From Corynebacterium sputi DSM 45148 (GTDB taxonomy: Bacteria > Actinomycetota > Actinomycetes > Mycobacteriales > Mycobacteriaceae), in assembly GCF_000427865.1 (NCBI RefSeq), contig NZ_ATYV01000011.1, positions 51,865 to 115,864 on the forward strand: a DNA stretch of 64,000 bases, written 5' to 3'. The notes beneath the pieces were generated by a model. The model saw only the letters and a list, made by a program, of their open reading frames with translations, searched no databases and was not told where the DNA came from. The first letter of the stretch is position 1, and each line of letters opens with the position of its first letter. The position numbers and the translations under genes were made by a program. Shown piece by piece: positions 9,092 through 19,269 of the stretch.

Positions 9092-10562
9092 CCTGATACT
9101 CCGGATCGGAGGTCACCAAGATGCCGAGGTTGCGGAATATTCCCTCGTCCACTGAACCGAGAATAGTGGTGGTGTGAGCATCGCAGCCACGGAGATTGTG
9201 CAGTTCATCTAGTGCTCGCTGCGCATTGTCGTCGGTATCTGCGGATGTCGATAGGGCGATGAGCACCTCGTCTGTGTGCAGTCGCGGGTTCTTGCTGCCC
9301 AGGTGATCGGTCTTCAGGCGTTGGATCGGGCGGATCGCACCCGGGGCCAGGAGATTGACCTCTGAGTCGATGCCGGCCAAGTGCTTAAGCGCGTTGAGAA
9401 CCATCGCGGCGGAGCAGCCGAGGAGCGTGGAGGTTTTGCCGGTGACGATGGTTCCGTCGGCGAGCTGAATGGCAGACGCGGGAGCTCCGGTGGTTTCAGC
9501 GACGGCCCGAGCAGGTTCTACGACCGGCCGCGAAGTCAGTGACAGTCCGAGCTTGCCCATCGTGATGGCAATTCGCTCAGAGACCAGTGGCGGTTTGTCT
9601 TCGCGGCGCTCGTCGACCAGTGCCTTGAATAGGCGGCGGACCACTTCTTGTTCGGCGGCCCGGCGGCACACCTCGTCGTCGGAGATTGCGAAGCCGGCCA
9701 TGTTCACGCCCATGTCAGTGGGCGATTCATACGGTGACTGGCCGGAGATCCGCTCCAGCAGATGCTTGAGCAGCGGGAACACCTCGACGTCGCGGTTGTA
9801 GTTCACTGCCTGCTCGCCGTAGGCGGACAGGTGGAAAGGGTCGATCATGTTGACATCGTCAAGGTCAGCGGTGGCAGCCTCGTAGGCCATATTTACTGGG
9901 TGATCGAGCGCGAGATTCCACACCGGGAACGTCTCGAACTTCGCATATCCGGCGTCCCTGCCCTGGATGTGCTCGTGGTAGACCTGCGACAGGCACGTCG
10001 CGAGCTTGCCGGAGCCGGGGCCGGGGGCGGTCACCACGACGACGTCGCGGGTCGTCTCGGCGTACTCGTTTTTGCCGAAGCCGTCCTCACCAACGATCCG
10101 CTCGGCATCCGCCGGGTAGCCGGGAATCACGTAGTGCCGAGACACGGTCAGCCCAAGCCGCTGCAACCGGTCGCGGAAGGTCTCGGCGAGGCTGTCGCCT
10201 TCCTCGAACTGCGTCATCACCACGTGCTGGACCAGGAATCCCCGGTCGCGGAAGGCATCGACGAGCCGAAGCAGGTCATCTTCGTAGCTGATACCCAGGT
10301 CAGCTCGGACCTTATTGCGGCGCAGGTCCTGGGCGTTGATGGCGATGAGAATCTCCATCTCGTCGCTGATGCGCTCCAGCATCGCGATCTTGGTGTCCGG
10401 AGCGAATCCGGGCAGGACGCGGGAGGCATGCATATCGTCGAAAAGCTTCCCGCCCATTTCCAGGTAGAGCTTCCCTCCGATGGACTCCCGCCGCTCGCGG
10501 ATGTGCTTGGACTGGAGAGAAATGTACAGGTCCCGGTCGAATCCCGTTGCGTGTTGCGGCAT
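9066..10562 (-). CDS. DUF1846 domain-containing protein
   Basis: The 498-residue product matches the DUF1846 family in length and in its conserved start ([20 protein letters not shown]) and middle ([16 protein letters not shown]). The latter looks like a P-loop, so nucleotide binding is likely. Structures from this family show a Rossmann-like fold, but the reaction is not known. The longer open frame reaches back across purK; I chose the ATG at 10562 because homology starts there and a -10 (TAGGCT) lies eight bases upstream. It is divergent from purK. Confidence 0.87.
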   Translation of the reverse strand: MPQHATGFDRDLYISLQSKHIRERRESIGGKLYLEMGGKLFDDMHASRVLPGFAPDTKIAMLERISDEMEILIAINAQDLRRNKVRADLGISYEDDLLRLVDAFRDRGFLVQHVVMTQFEEGDSLAETFRDRLQRLGLTVSRHYVIPGYPADAERIVGEDGFGKNEYAETTRDVVVVTAPGPGSGKLATCLSQVYHEHIQGRDAGYAKFETFPVWNLALDHPVNMAYEAATADLDDVNMIDPFHLSAYGEQAVNYNRDVEVFPLLKHLLERISGQSPYESPTDMGVNMAGFAISDDEVCRRAAEQEVVRRLFKALVDERREDKPPLVSERIAITMGKLGLSLTSRPVVEPARAVAETTGAPASAIQLADGTIVTGKTSTLLGCSAAMVLNALKHLAGIDSEVNLLAPGAIRPIQRLKTDHLGSKNPRLHTDEVLIALSTSADTDDNAQRALDELHNLRGCDAHTTTILGSVDEGIFRNLGILVTSDPEYQVKSLYRKR

Positions 10563-10613
10563 GACATCTGAGCCTAGTGCGTGGGGATTCCGTCCGAGGG
10601 AATGCCCGGCCTT

Positions 10614-10619
10614 TATGAT
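10614..10619 (+). promoter_or_regulatory. Promoter -10 of purK, leaderless
   Basis: TATGAT lies six bases before the GTG start at 10626, the spacing expected when the transcript starts on the start codon. No good -35 is visible. Confidence 0.6.
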
Positions 10620-10625
10620 GGTCGG

Positions 10626-11870
10626 GTGACCACCAGCGACGTGAACACCAGTGACCGACAGTCCACCGAGGTCCCGGGCGCCCACGCCCCGGGCGTGCCC
10701 GTCATCGCGGTGATCGGTGACGGCCAGTTGGCGAGGATGATGCAGACCTCCGCCATCGAACTTGGCCAGTCCATCCGACTGCTCGCCGGCTCCCGTGATT
10801 CTTCGGCAGCGCAGGTGTGCGCCGATGTAGTGATCGGGGATTACAAGAATCTTGACGATCTCAAGCATGCAGTCGCCGGAGCCGACGCGGTGACCTTCGA
10901 CCACGAGCATGTTCCCACTGAGCATCTGCACGCTCTGAAGGACGCCGGGGTGTCCGTCCAGCCGGGACCAGATGCGCTGGTGTACGCGCAAGACAAACTC
11001 GATATGCGCAAGAAACTCCGCGAAATGGGCGCGCCGGTTCCGCCGTTTGCGGCCATCGAATCCGTCGAGGAGGCGCTGGAGTTCGCCGACATCATGAACG
11101 GCGCCATCTGCCTGAAGGCGCGGCGCGGCGGCTACGACGGCAATGGTGTCTGGTTCCCGAAGCGCGATGAGATCGAAGAGCTCGTCGGGAAGCTGCTGTC
11201 CGATGGCGTGCCGCTGATGGCCGAGAAGAAGGTCGACCTGGCTCGTGAGCTCTCTGCGATGTGCGCCCGCCGCCCGTCCGGTGAAGTCGCCGCCTGGCCC
11301 GTCCTAGAGTCCGTCCAGCGTGACGGCATCTGCTGGGAAGCAGTGTGCCCGGCACCGGATCTTTCGGACGCGCTTAACGACGCCGCTTCCGCACTCTCCA
11401 CCCGCATCGCCACCGAACTGGGCGTGACCGGTGTGCTGGCCGTGGAACTCTTCGAGACCCGTGACGCGTCCGGCCAGCCGGAGATCTTCGTCAACGAACT
11501 GGCCATGCGCCCGCACAACACCGGACACTGGACTCAGGATGGCTGCGTGACCAGCCAGTTCGAGCAGCACCTGCGTGCCGTGCTCGACCAGCCGCTCGGC
11601 TCGACCGAACCGACTGCTCCTGTCACCGTCATGGCCAACACCCTCGGTGCCGCCGAGGACCCGGAACTGCCGGTCGGCGAGCGCTTCGCCAAGGTCTGGG
11701 AGCGTTTCCCGCACGTGAAGATCCACTGGTACGGCAAGGGGCACCGCGCCGGACGCAAGCTCGGTCACGTGAATGTGAGTGGTGTGGATGTGGAACGTAC
11801 ACGTCGGGAAGCAGAGCTTGCTGCAGGTTTCATTGTGAATGCCCTCTGGGCTGACGGCTGGACCAACTGA
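10626..11870 (+). CDS. purK: 5-(carboxyamino)imidazole ribonucleotide synthase
   Basis: PurK carboxylates aminoimidazole ribonucleotide with bicarbonate and ATP, in purine synthesis. The 414-residue protein is an ATP-grasp enzyme: [10 protein letters not shown] opens the N-terminal domain, [13 protein letters not shown] is the nucleotide-binding loop, and [18 protein letters not shown] is the metal and substrate site. About 30 residues precede the core, slightly longer than usual. The GTG start at 10626 is preferred because of the adjacent -10. purE follows 28 bases later, so the two consecutive steps are in one operon. Confidence 0.94.
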   Translation: MTTSDVNTSDRQSTEVPGAHAPGVPVIAVIGDGQLARMMQTSAIELGQSIRLLAGSRDSSAAQVCADVVIGDYKNLDDLKHAVAGADAVTFDHEHVPTEHLHALKDAGVSVQPGPDALVYAQDKLDMRKKLREMGAPVPPFAAIESVEEALEFADIMNGAICLKARRGGYDGNGVWFPKRDEIEELVGKLLSDGVPLMAEKKVDLARELSAMCARRPSGEVAAWPVLESVQRDGICWEAVCPAPDLSDALNDAASALSTRIATELGVTGVLAVELFETRDASGQPEIFVNELAMRPHNTGHWTQDGCVTSQFEQHLRAVLDQPLGSTEPTAPVTVMANTLGAAEDPELPVGERFAKVWERFPHVKIHWYGKGHRAGRKLGHVNVSGVDVERTRREAELAAGFIVNALWADGWTN

Positions 11871-11898
11871 CCCGCACCTGGTGCGGAAAGGAATGAAC

Positions 11899-12408
11899 AT
11901 GGAGAACGTCAACGGCCCGCTGGTAGGCCTCATCATGGGCTCAGATTCGGATTGGCCGACGATGCAGCCGGCCGCCGAGGCCCTCGCAGAGTTTGGGATC
12001 CCCTTCGAGGTGGGTGTCATCTCCGCGCACCGCACCCCTGAGCGCATGCTCGATTACGCCAAGGGTGCCGCCGATCGTGGTCTGAAGGTCATCATCGCCG
12101 GTGCCGGTGGAGCCGCACACCTGCCGGGCATGGTCGCCTCTGCCACCCCGCTGCCGGTCATTGGTGTGCCGCGTCCGCTCGATCAGCTCGACGGCGTGGA
12201 CTCGCTGCTGTCCATCGTGCAGATGCCCGGTGGTGTGCCCGTCGCGACCGTCGGTGTTGGCCAGGCGAAAAACGCCGGCCTGCTTGCCGTGCGAATTCTC
12301 TCCGCAGGGTTCCCAGAACTGATCGTGGCAATGGAGAAATACCAGGAGAACATGCGCGACGCAGTCCTGGAGAAGGACAAGAACCTGCGCGAATCCTTGA
12401 TGGGTTAA
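11899..12408 (+). CDS. purE: N5-carboxyaminoimidazole ribonucleotide mutase
   Basis: PurE moves the carboxyl group of N5-CAIR to carbon 4. The 169-residue protein has the class I PurE motifs [19 protein letters not shown] and [13 protein letters not shown], with the catalytic His in SAHRTP. I chose the ATG at 11899 because GAAAGGA lies seven bases upstream; the ATG at 11893 is too close to that site. It completes the PurK reaction. Confidence 0.95.
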   Translation: MENVNGPLVGLIMGSDSDWPTMQPAAEALAEFGIPFEVGVISAHRTPERMLDYAKGAADRGLKVIIAGAGGAAHLPGMVASATPLPVIGVPRPLDQLDGVDSLLSIVQMPGGVPVATVGVGQAKNAGLLAVRILSAGFPELIVAMEKYQENMRDAVLEKDKNLRESLMG

Positions 12409-12483
12409 ACACCGCAGTTTTCACCCGGGTGAATGTCGGCGCGGCACCTTGATCGGTGCTCTGGGCCGCCGGATACTTGCGAG

Positions 12484-13143
12484 ATGAACCAGCGCAGAAC
12501 CGGACTGATAGTGGCCATTGTTGCGGTGGTGGCCGTCATGATCATTGCGGTGACTGCTGTGGCTGTAGTCCTGCTGCTGAGGTCGGCGAACTCGCCGTCG
12601 GCGGCTGAAGAATCCGAAGCGCTGGTTGTTCTCGCTGAAGAGACGACCGAAGCCGCGCAGCACGAGGTCACGGTTGCTGCAGAGCCACCGACCAACACTG
12701 CCCCGATCGGCGACTGGCTTTCTCCATCAGAGCAGGCTCGAGCAGCCGCTAGTTCCGGCGCAAGTGACTGCGGACCTCGTAGGGGCTTCGGGCAGGACCA
12801 TGCATGGCTCCCCGACGGCACCGACATCTGCGGCCAACCCATCGAATGCGACGGCCGAGGAATTCTCATCCTGGAATCGGTGATGGTCGGCGAGGGGATC
12901 GACATATCCTCCACCATTGGTAATTCAGTGGATAAGTGGAGTCGAACTGTCTCGGGGGAGACGGTGCATTTCACTAACCCAGGCCGTTGCCCGTCGCTGC
13001 GGGCGTCATTGGGTAATGAGGATATTTACCCCGTGTTCGTCGACTATGGATTCGACACTTCCCGCCTATGCCAGGGGCTATCGACCTACGGAGGAAATGC
13101 CCGCACCGTCAGCGATCGGGTGGAGTATCTCAGCCCTTGTTAG
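12484..13143 (+). CDS. Membrane-anchored secreted protein of unknown function
   Basis: This 219-residue protein has a short basic N-terminus (MNQRRT), one transmembrane segment at about residues 8-34, an Ala/Glu-rich linker, and an exported domain from about residue 80. That domain contains seven cysteines, probably paired as disulfides, and a conserved-looking CGQPIECDGRGILILES stretch. The start is the ATG at 12484 because it directly precedes the membrane segment. I do not recognise the family. Confidence 0.68.
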   Translation: MNQRRTGLIVAIVAVVAVMIIAVTAVAVVLLLRSANSPSAAEESEALVVLAEETTEAAQHEVTVAAEPPTNTAPIGDWLSPSEQARAAASSGASDCGPRRGFGQDHAWLPDGTDICGQPIECDGRGILILESVMVGEGIDISSTIGNSVDKWSRTVSGETVHFTNPGRCPSLRASLGNEDIYPVFVDYGFDTSRLCQGLSTYGGNARTVSDRVEYLSPC

Positions 13144-13429
13144 CCCGGCTCGCGGGCTGACCCATGCAGGCTGATTGGCAGTTGAGAACGGCTCCTGCCC
13201 TGTGCGGTTGCTTGGCGCACCGGCACCCATCCGCACTGCACCCTCATATCGTTTTTGGCTGCGATGACCATTACCTCTTCTCATAATCGCGCAGATTCTA
13301 AATCTGCTGGTCAGGGCGTTTCGGGTAACTCGGGTCCAAATTCAAATGGAGTATCTGTGATCTTCGGCGAAAACGAAAAGAGGGTGCAGTGCTGGGATGG
13401 GGATTAAAGGCACAGGTTCAGTGAGGCGG
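13144..13429. other. Intergenic region between convergent genes
   Basis: I see no gene here. A small hairpin (AGCCCG / CGGGCT at 13144-13160) lies just after the upstream stop codon but is not followed by a T run. A second weak hairpin (CAGATT / AATCTG) lies near 13291-13305. Confidence 0.5.
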
Positions 13430-13633
13430 TCAGGTGACGGCGCGCCACTTCTTGTAGACCCACCAGTCAGCCATGACGAAGGCCAGCAAGATTATGCTTG
13501 CGCCGACGGATGGCTCACCAGTGGCGATTCGCCAGATGGCGAAGACTGCCACGATGACAGTCCAGAACACCAAGAATCCACCGATCGCCTCGATCCGCAT
13601 CCGACGGACCTTCGGGTCGACGTGGTCGGTCAC
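13430..13633 (-). CDS. Small membrane protein at the end of the importer operon
   Basis: The 67-residue product has two hydrophobic segments (about residues 15-35 and 40-57) and a basic C-terminus. The GTG start overlaps the stop codon of the upstream permease gene by four bases (GTGA), so translation is probably coupled. A small membrane protein gene also ends the trehalose importer locus of C. glutamicum. A role as an accessory subunit is inferred only from position. Confidence 0.65.
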   Translation of the reverse strand: MTDHVDPKVRRMRIEAIGGFLVFWTVIVAVFAIWRIATGEPSVGASIILLAFVMADWWVYKKWRAVT

Positions 13634-14472
13634 GACTTCACACCACCTGCGGTCAGACCGGAGACGATCCACTTCTGGAAGATCAGGACCATGATGACCA
13701 GGGGAATCGTCACTAGAGTGCCGGCAGCCATGGTTGCCGCATAGGGGTACTCAAAGGCGCTTGGCCCGGTGAAGCGGGCGATGGCGACAGTGACCGGCTC
13801 AGTGCGAGTGTTGGAGAGCTGGTTGGAAAGCATGAACTCATTCCATGTTGCGACGAATGCCAGGATCGCTGAGGTGAAGAGAGCCGGCGTGGCCAGCGGC
13901 AGGATGACCTTGCGGAAAGCCTGGCCACGGGTAGCACCGTCGACTCGGGCGGCCTCCTCCAGCTCCCACGGAAGATCCCTGAAGAACGAGGTAAGCGTGT
14001 AGACCGTCAGCGGCAGCACGAAGCTGATGTTCGGGATGATCAGCGCTTGGTAGGTGCCGATCCAGCCGATGTCGCTGAAAAGCTGGAATAGCGGAGTCAC
14101 CAGGGCGATGCCAGGGAACATGGAGGCCGCCAGGATGATGCCGGTGACGAACCCCTTGCCCGGGAAGTCCAGACGAGCCAAGGCGTAGGCAGTGAAGACA
14201 CCGACAGCCAGTGCCGTCAGGGTCGTAGCCGCGCCGATGATCAGTGAGTTACCGATAGCGGCGAGGAAGTTATTGCCACGGTCAGTAGCCAGGGCATCTT
14301 GGAAGTTCTGCAACGTCACGTGGGTGAACCACGGAGTGGTGTCGAACGTGTTGGAACTGGCTCGGAAGGCCGTGACAGTCATCCAATAGAACGGTGCCAG
14401 CCCCCACACCAAGATGAGGATCACCGCGAGGTAATTTCCCGCCCACTGGCGGATGCGCTTTCCGGTGGTCAT
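13630..14472 (-). CDS. tusG: Sugar ABC transporter permease, MalG type
   Basis: This 280-residue integral membrane protein has about six transmembrane segments and the cytoplasmic EAA loop (EEAARVDGATRGQAFRKVILP) that docks on the ATPase. It forms the importer channel with the permease encoded just upstream, whose stop it overlaps by four bases. The nearest well-known systems are the trehalose importers TusEFGK of C. glutamicum and LpqY-SugABC of Mycobacterium. The symbol is given from gene order and family; the substrate is not proven by the sequence. Confidence 0.8.
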   Translation of the reverse strand: MTTGKRIRQWAGNYLAVILILVWGLAPFYWMTVTAFRASSNTFDTTPWFTHVTLQNFQDALATDRGNNFLAAIGNSLIIGAATTLTALAVGVFTAYALARLDFPGKGFVTGIILAASMFPGIALVTPLFQLFSDIGWIGTYQALIIPNISFVLPLTVYTLTSFFRDLPWELEEAARVDGATRGQAFRKVILPLATPALFTSAILAFVATWNEFMLSNQLSNTRTEPVTVAIARFTGPSAFEYPYAATMAAGTLVTIPLVIMVLIFQKWIVSGLTAGGVKS

Positions 14473-15509
14473 CGCACGGCCCCCTTATCGAGAGTTAGTA
14501 GGTCGTCTGTGGGGTCGGGTGGTGTGGGGAGGGGGTCGACGGGAAGCGAATCCTTTTTCTTTTTCTTTTTGATCCGCGTAGTGCCCGACACGTCAGCGCC
14601 GAGGAACTTAATCATGATGTACGCGACCGCAAAGATGAGCAGAAATATCAGCGTGGACAGGGCCGACGCGGAATTGAAGTTGCCCTGACGCATGTCCTCC
14701 ACGACCAGCTGCGAGATCGTCGCGGTGGGGGAGTTGGAGGACGAGGAGATCATGATGACCGGGAGGTCATACATGCGCAGCGCGTCCAGGGTGCGGAAGA
14801 GGACCGCGACCATCAGAGCGGGCTTGACCAGTGGCAACGTGATTCGGATGAATCGCTGCCAGGCATTCGCGCCGTCTACGCGAGCGGCCTCCTGGACATC
14901 CTTCGGGATCATCTGCAGACCCGCCAGAATAAGCAGCGCCATGAACGGCGCTGTCTTCCACACATCCGCGATGATGACCGCGAATCGAGCGGCCCACGGG
15001 TCCGTGGTCCAGTGAATCGGAGAATCCCGGAACGGGGAGAGCAGCGAGTTTGCAATGCCATAATCGGCGAAGATGAACTGCCATAGCTTCGCGGTAACAG
15101 CGGTGGGGATAGCCCACGGAATCAGCACGGCGGCACGGAGCATGCCACGGCCGAAGAATGTCTTCGCCATGACCAAAGCCATCGCAAGGCCAAGGACCGT
15201 CTCGAGGGAGACGGTGACCACCGTGAAGAACAGGGTCACACCGACCGCGGGCCAGAAGTCCGTCGCCAGAGTTCCTGGGGCGCAGGCGCCGATCGTGCCG
15301 TCACCGAGCATGCATCGCTGGTTGATCCAGTACATGTAGTGCTGAAGTCCAGCGAAACCACCCTCGACGAACATGCCCGAGTCCGGGTCGATGTGCCGAT
15401 CGGCCTGGAAGGACAGGAAGATCGCTCGGAAGATCGGGTAGCCGATGACAACCGCGAGCACCGCCAATGCTGGGCCGACCAACAGCAGCGGCCGGAACCT
15501 GGACTTCAT
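14469..15509 (-). CDS. tusF: Sugar ABC transporter permease, MalF type
   Basis: The 346-residue product has six predicted membrane segments and an EAA loop (QEAARVDGANAWQRFIRITLP). The periplasmic-side loop after the first helix is long and contains two cysteines (CMLGDGTIGAC). It ends in an unusual hydrophilic tail with six consecutive lysines and several prolines, encoded by an A/T-rich run at about 14549-14572. It pairs with the MalG-type permease that overlaps its stop codon. Confidence 0.8.
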   Translation of the reverse strand: MKSRFRPLLLVGPALAVLAVVIGYPIFRAIFLSFQADRHIDPDSGMFVEGGFAGLQHYMYWINQRCMLGDGTIGACAPGTLATDFWPAVGVTLFFTVVTVSLETVLGLAMALVMAKTFFGRGMLRAAVLIPWAIPTAVTAKLWQFIFADYGIANSLLSPFRDSPIHWTTDPWAARFAVIIADVWKTAPFMALLILAGLQMIPKDVQEAARVDGANAWQRFIRITLPLVKPALMVAVLFRTLDALRMYDLPVIMISSSSNSPTATISQLVVEDMRQGNFNSASALSTLIFLLIFAVAYIMIKFLGADVSGTTRIKKKKKKDSLPVDPLPTPPDPTDDLLTLDKGAVR

Positions 15510-15534
15510 GACATTCTCCTCATGGAAGTAAAGA

Positions 15535-15562
15535 CCCCGCCGCCGGAAGATCCGGAGCGGGG
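15535..15562 (-). promoter_or_regulatory. Hairpin between binding-protein and permease genes
   Basis: CCCCGC and GCGGGG (with inner CCGG/CCGG) form a stem between the two genes, followed on the minus strand by TCTTT. Hairpins here in importer operons often protect or partly terminate the upstream message, so that the binding protein is made in excess. Confidence 0.5.
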
Positions 15563-15579
15563 ACTGACACGATCGCTAG

Positions 15580-16833
15580 TTAGCGACCGGCCTGCTCGAG
15601 AGCGGACTGCATGTCGGTGATCGCGTCGTCAACGGACTTGGTGCCGTTGATTGCTGCGTAGGCGTTGTCCTGGATGGCCTTGGACATCGCGGCGTAGTAC
15701 GGGGAAACCGGGCGCGGCTGTGCGTTCTCCAGGGACTCCTTCAGAGCCGGGAGGAACGGGTAGTCCTCGATCAGCGACTCATCGTCGTAGATGGAGGACA
15801 GCACCGGCGGGAAGGACTGCTCGGCCATGAGCTTCTGCGACTCCTCGCCGATGACGTACTCGACGAAGTCACGCGCGGTGGCCTTGTTCTCGGAGTAGGC
15901 GTTGATGCCGTTGTTGTATCCACCCAGGGTGGAGACACCGATTCCGTCCGGGCCGACCAGCGGAGAGACGTCGAAGTTGCCCTCGACATCGGTGCCGTTG
16001 GATGCCTCGTACATGTACGGCCAGTTGATGGCCATCGCGGACTGCTCGTTGGAGAAGGCCTGCATGGTCTCCTCCTCGGTGGCGCCGGTGGAAGCGGAGG
16101 TGATGACACCGTTCTCGTAAGCATCGACCAGAGCCTGCAGACCCTCGCGGGACTCGTCGGAGTCGACCACGACCTCGTTCTCCGAGTTCACGACCTCACC
16201 GCCCCAGGCGTAGATGAAGTCCAGGGTGTTAATGGTCAGGCCTTCGTACTGGCTGAGCTGGACGGTCAGGCAGCCTTCGCCCTCGGGGATCTCGTCACAG
16301 GCTGCTACGAGCTCATCCCAGTTGGAGGGCATCTCCGGAATCATCGAGTTGTTGACGTACAGGAGCTGACCGTTGGTGTTCTGCGGCACCGCGTACAGCG
16401 TGTCGTTGTACGTAGCGGAGTCCACGGACGGCTCCAGCAGGCCGCTGACATCCACGTCTAGGTCGCCCTGGATGGGGGCGAGGTAACCGGCAGCGGCAAA
16501 CTCTGCAGTCCACGGAAGGTCCAGCGCCATGACGTCAAAGTCGCCGGAGCCGGCCTGCAGCGACTGGATGAGGGACTCACGCTGAGCGTCTGCTTCACCG
16601 GCGAGCTCGTGGACGGTGACCTGCTCGTCCGGGTGCTCGGCGTTCCAGCGTTCAGCAATGTCCTGCATGATCGCGATGTCGTTGTTGCCCATCGCGAAAG
16701 TGATGGGACCGCGGGAGTCGGTGCCCTCGGAGGCAGCGGGGTTGGCTGAGTTATCACCGTCGTTCGAGCAGGCGGCGAGGACTAGACCGGTGGCGGCGAG
16801 GCTGGCGACGAGCGCCTTACGCTTGGAGACCAT
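15580..16833 (-). CDS. tusE: Sugar ABC transporter substrate-binding lipoprotein
   Basis: This 417-residue protein has a signal peptide with lipobox LAAC (Cys21) and then a family 1 solute-binding fold (GPITFAMGNNDIAIMQDIAERWNAEHP). It captures the sugar outside the membrane and delivers it to the two permeases. The start is the ATG at 16833, preceded by AAAGGAAG at good spacing; an upstream start would bury the signal peptide. By gene order it is the trehalose-binding protein, equivalent to LpqY. Confidence 0.83.
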   Translation of the reverse strand: MVSKRKALVASLAATGLVLAACSNDGDNSANPAASEGTDSRGPITFAMGNNDIAIMQDIAERWNAEHPDEQVTVHELAGEADAQRESLIQSLQAGSGDFDVMALDLPWTAEFAAAGYLAPIQGDLDVDVSGLLEPSVDSATYNDTLYAVPQNTNGQLLYVNNSMIPEMPSNWDELVAACDEIPEGEGCLTVQLSQYEGLTINTLDFIYAWGGEVVNSENEVVVDSDESREGLQALVDAYENGVITSASTGATEEETMQAFSNEQSAMAINWPYMYEASNGTDVEGNFDVSPLVGPDGIGVSTLGGYNNGINAYSENKATARDFVEYVIGEESQKLMAEQSFPPVLSSIYDDESLIEDYPFLPALKESLENAQPRPVSPYYAAMSKAIQDNAYAAINGTKSVDDAITDMQSALEQAGR

Positions 16834-16922
16834 CGTGAACTTCCTTTCGGTTTGCCCCCGGTTGCGGGGTACTTCATACATACTAAGTGTTTGCTGTGTG
16901 GATGAAAGGGGGGACCTGAGAT

Positions 16923-17984
16923 TTAGTTGATTCGGGTGCCAGAAGCCACATCGAAGAGGTGGACGATTCGCTCACCTGCGACCAGCGACACCGGGTCTCC
17001 GACAGCGGGGACATCCGCGCTACCTACTCGAGCGATGACGGGATCAGCATCAGCGGGGGCGCCGTTGACTCGGGCGTAGACGTACGAGTCCGCTCCGAGC
17101 TCCTCCACCAGCACCACGGTGCCGTCCAGTCCGCCGGAGCCGAGAGTTGTGTCCTCGGGGCGAATGCCGGCGACGACTGGTCCGTGGACCGTCGAACCGG
17201 TGTCCAGCGTCTGCGCCCCGAACGCAATTTTGCCGTTCTCCGCGGTGACCTTCAGCAAGTTCATGGAGGGAGAACCGATGAAACCGGCAACGAAGATGTT
17301 CGCCGGACGCTGGTAGAGCTCCTTCGGCGGAGCCACCTGCTGCAGGACACCCGAATCGAGGACCGCGACCCTATCTCCCATCGTCATCGCTTCGACCTGG
17401 TCGTGCGTGACGTACACCGTGGTCACGCCCAGTTCGCGCTGCAGCGCGGCGACCTGAGTACGGGTCTGCACGCGCAGTTTCGCATCCAGGTTCGACAGCG
17501 GCTCATCCATGAGGAAGACACGCGGTTCGCGCACGATTGCCCGCCCCATTGCCACACGCTGTCGCTGACCACCGGAGAGATCCTTCGGCTTGCGGTCGAG
17601 GTATTCATCGAGCCCAAGCATCTTTGCGGCCGTATCCACCCGCTCGGCGATTTCTGCCTTGGGTTTCTTCGCCAGGCTCAGGCCGAATGCCATGTTCTCC
17701 CGCACCGTCATGTGTGGGTAGAGCGCGTAGTTCTGGAACACCATCGCCACGTCGCGGTCTTTGGGGTCGATGCCGGTCACATCCTGGCCGTCGATAAGCA
17801 CATGACCGTCAGTGACGGGCTCCAATCCTGCGAGGATCCGCAAGGTCGTGGACTTGCCACAGCCGGAGGGCCCGACCAACACCAGGAACTCACCGTCCGC
17901 GATGTCCAGGTTCAGGTCCTTGACGGTCGGCGCGTCCGCGCCGGGATACGTGAGCTGCACATGCTCAAAAGTGACGGTCGCCAT
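16923..17984 (-). CDS. tusK: Sugar ABC transporter ATP-binding protein, MsmX/UgpC type
   Basis: The 353-residue ATPase powers the importer. Walker A is GPSGCGKST, the signature is [14 protein letters not shown], Walker B is [11 protein letters not shown], and the switch His is in VTHDQ. The C-terminal third is the TOBE/OB regulatory domain of sugar importers. It is first in the operon. A possible leaderless -10 (TAGTTT) lies eight bases before the ATG. The operators of the divergent two-component system lie in the same 87-base gap and might affect it too. Confidence 0.88.
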   Translation of the reverse strand: MATVTFEHVQLTYPGADAPTVKDLNLDIADGEFLVLVGPSGCGKSTTLRILAGLEPVTDGHVLIDGQDVTGIDPKDRDVAMVFQNYALYPHMTVRENMAFGLSLAKKPKAEIAERVDTAAKMLGLDEYLDRKPKDLSGGQRQRVAMGRAIVREPRVFLMDEPLSNLDAKLRVQTRTQVAALQRELGVTTVYVTHDQVEAMTMGDRVAVLDSGVLQQVAPPKELYQRPANIFVAGFIGSPSMNLLKVTAENGKIAFGAQTLDTGSTVHGPVVAGIRPEDTTLGSGGLDGTVVLVEELGADSYVYARVNGAPADADPVIARVGSADVPAVGDPVSLVAGERIVHLFDVASGTRIN

Positions 17985-18021
17985 AGTTGTTCAAACTAGC
18001 AAAGGCTGTTCGCTACAACCC

Positions 18022-18037
18022 TCATACCCTGGTATGA
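18022..18037 (+). promoter_or_regulatory. Operator 1, perfect palindrome TCATACC-CT-GGTATGA
   Basis: Seven-base arms with a two-base spacer, upstream of the histidine kinase gene. The same palindrome recurs upstream of the ABC exporter gene at 19988-20003, so it is the probable binding site of the NarL-type regulator encoded between them. Confidence 0.7.
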
Positions 18038-18057
18038 CGACCACCTGAATCCACCCC

Positions 18058-18071
18058 GATACCCTGGAATC
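18058..18071 (+). promoter_or_regulatory. Operator 2, imperfect copy abutting the kinase start codon
   Basis: GATACC-CT-GGAATC is a one-mismatch copy of the operator and touches the ATG at 18072. TACCCT inside it is six bases before the ATG and may be the -10 of a leaderless promoter, so binding here would affect transcription of the kinase gene directly. Confidence 0.5.
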
Positions 18072-19256
18072 ATGACCCTTCCGGATTTTTGGCGCCCGGC
18101 GCTCACCGGTGGTGCCGCTGTCCGGTCTGTGCTTGGCAGCGCCGCCTTAGCCTTTTTAGTGCTGCTCATGGCACGCAACTTGGACTTGGCCTATGACATC
18201 GCGTTGGGCAGCCAGTACGAAGGACTGTTTATGCAGCTCTGGCTGACTGTGTGGTGTGTGATCGCCGGGCTTGCCTTGGCTCTTACCGGAGTGTTTCCCC
18301 GTCCGATGACGGTGATCCTCCCCGCGTTGTTGTTGGTCAATCTCATCACATTCATGACTGGTTACACCGCGATCGTGGTGACCTGCTGGACGATGCTCCA
18401 CTTGGGTCGATACGCCCCGCCGAAGTGGCGTCGTCCGGCGTGGCTCGCCGCAGTGACGGGGGTGGCGATCGCTGTGTTCTTCCGTTCCGAGGAGCTGCTG
18501 CGCACGGATCTCATCCTCTCCGCGAATGTTCTTGTGGTGTCGCTGTTGATGCTGGGGTTCTTTTGGATGGTGGGCGCCTCCCGCAGGCGTCGGGATCAGG
18601 AGATGGAGTCGTTGCACGCAAAGGCTGAGTTGGCGGCGATCTCCGAGCGGACCCGGATCGCCCGCGAAATGCATGACATCATCGCGCATTCGCTCACCGC
18701 CGTCATCGCCCAGGCCGATGGTGGTCGTTATATCGCGGCGAAAGATCCGGCTAAGGCCACCGAGGCGCTCGAAACGATCGCCGCGACCTCCAGGTCGTCA
18801 CTCGCGCAGCTGCGCGAGCTCTTGTCGGTGCTGCGGGATAACGATTCGCTTCCCGACGCCTCCACCCACCCCGACACCACTCCCATCCCAGGACTGGACG
18901 CGGTCCCACAGTTGGTTCGAGACTCAGAAAGCGCCGGATTGACGGTCACGTTTACCGAGGAGGGAGATCGGAGGGACTTGGACGCGATCTCCCAATTAAC
19001 GGTGTACCGGATCGTCCAAGAATCCCTGACCAACGCGCTGAAACACGCAGGCAGAGTCGATGTTTTTGTGTCTCTGACCTGGACGAAGCGTGCTCTGAAA
19101 ATCACAGTGCACAATGCCCCGGGAGTGTCGGGCAATGTTGAGGGTGCCGGACGTGGAATCGTCGGGATGCGGGAGAGGGTGTCCCTGCACGGAGGATCTC
19201 TCGACGTGGACGACACCGACGGATTCACCGTCACCGCCTGGATTCCGGTCAAGTAG
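18072..19256 (+). CDS. Sensor histidine kinase, NarL/DesK type
   Basis: The 394-residue kinase has five or six membrane segments in its first 165 residues with almost no extracellular domain, so it probably senses the membrane or the neighbouring transporter. The dimerisation and phosphoacceptor region is ERTRIAREMHDIIAHSL with the phosphorylated His in EMHD. The ATPase domain shows NALKHA and GRGIVGMRERV. The response regulator follows after 13 bases and an ABC exporter lies next, the arrangement seen in antibiotic- or lipid-sensing systems. Confidence 0.88.
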   Translation: MTLPDFWRPALTGGAAVRSVLGSAALAFLVLLMARNLDLAYDIALGSQYEGLFMQLWLTVWCVIAGLALALTGVFPRPMTVILPALLLVNLITFMTGYTAIVVTCWTMLHLGRYAPPKWRRPAWLAAVTGVAIAVFFRSEELLRTDLILSANVLVVSLLMLGFFWMVGASRRRRDQEMESLHAKAELAAISERTRIAREMHDIIAHSLTAVIAQADGGRYIAAKDPAKATEALETIAATSRSSLAQLRELLSVLRDNDSLPDASTHPDTTPIPGLDAVPQLVRDSESAGLTVTFTEEGDRRDLDAISQLTVYRIVQESLTNALKHAGRVDVFVSLTWTKRALKITVHNAPGVSGNVEGAGRGIVGMRERVSLHGGSLDVDDTDGFTVTAWIPVK

Positions 19257-19269
19257 GAGAGAAGCCACA

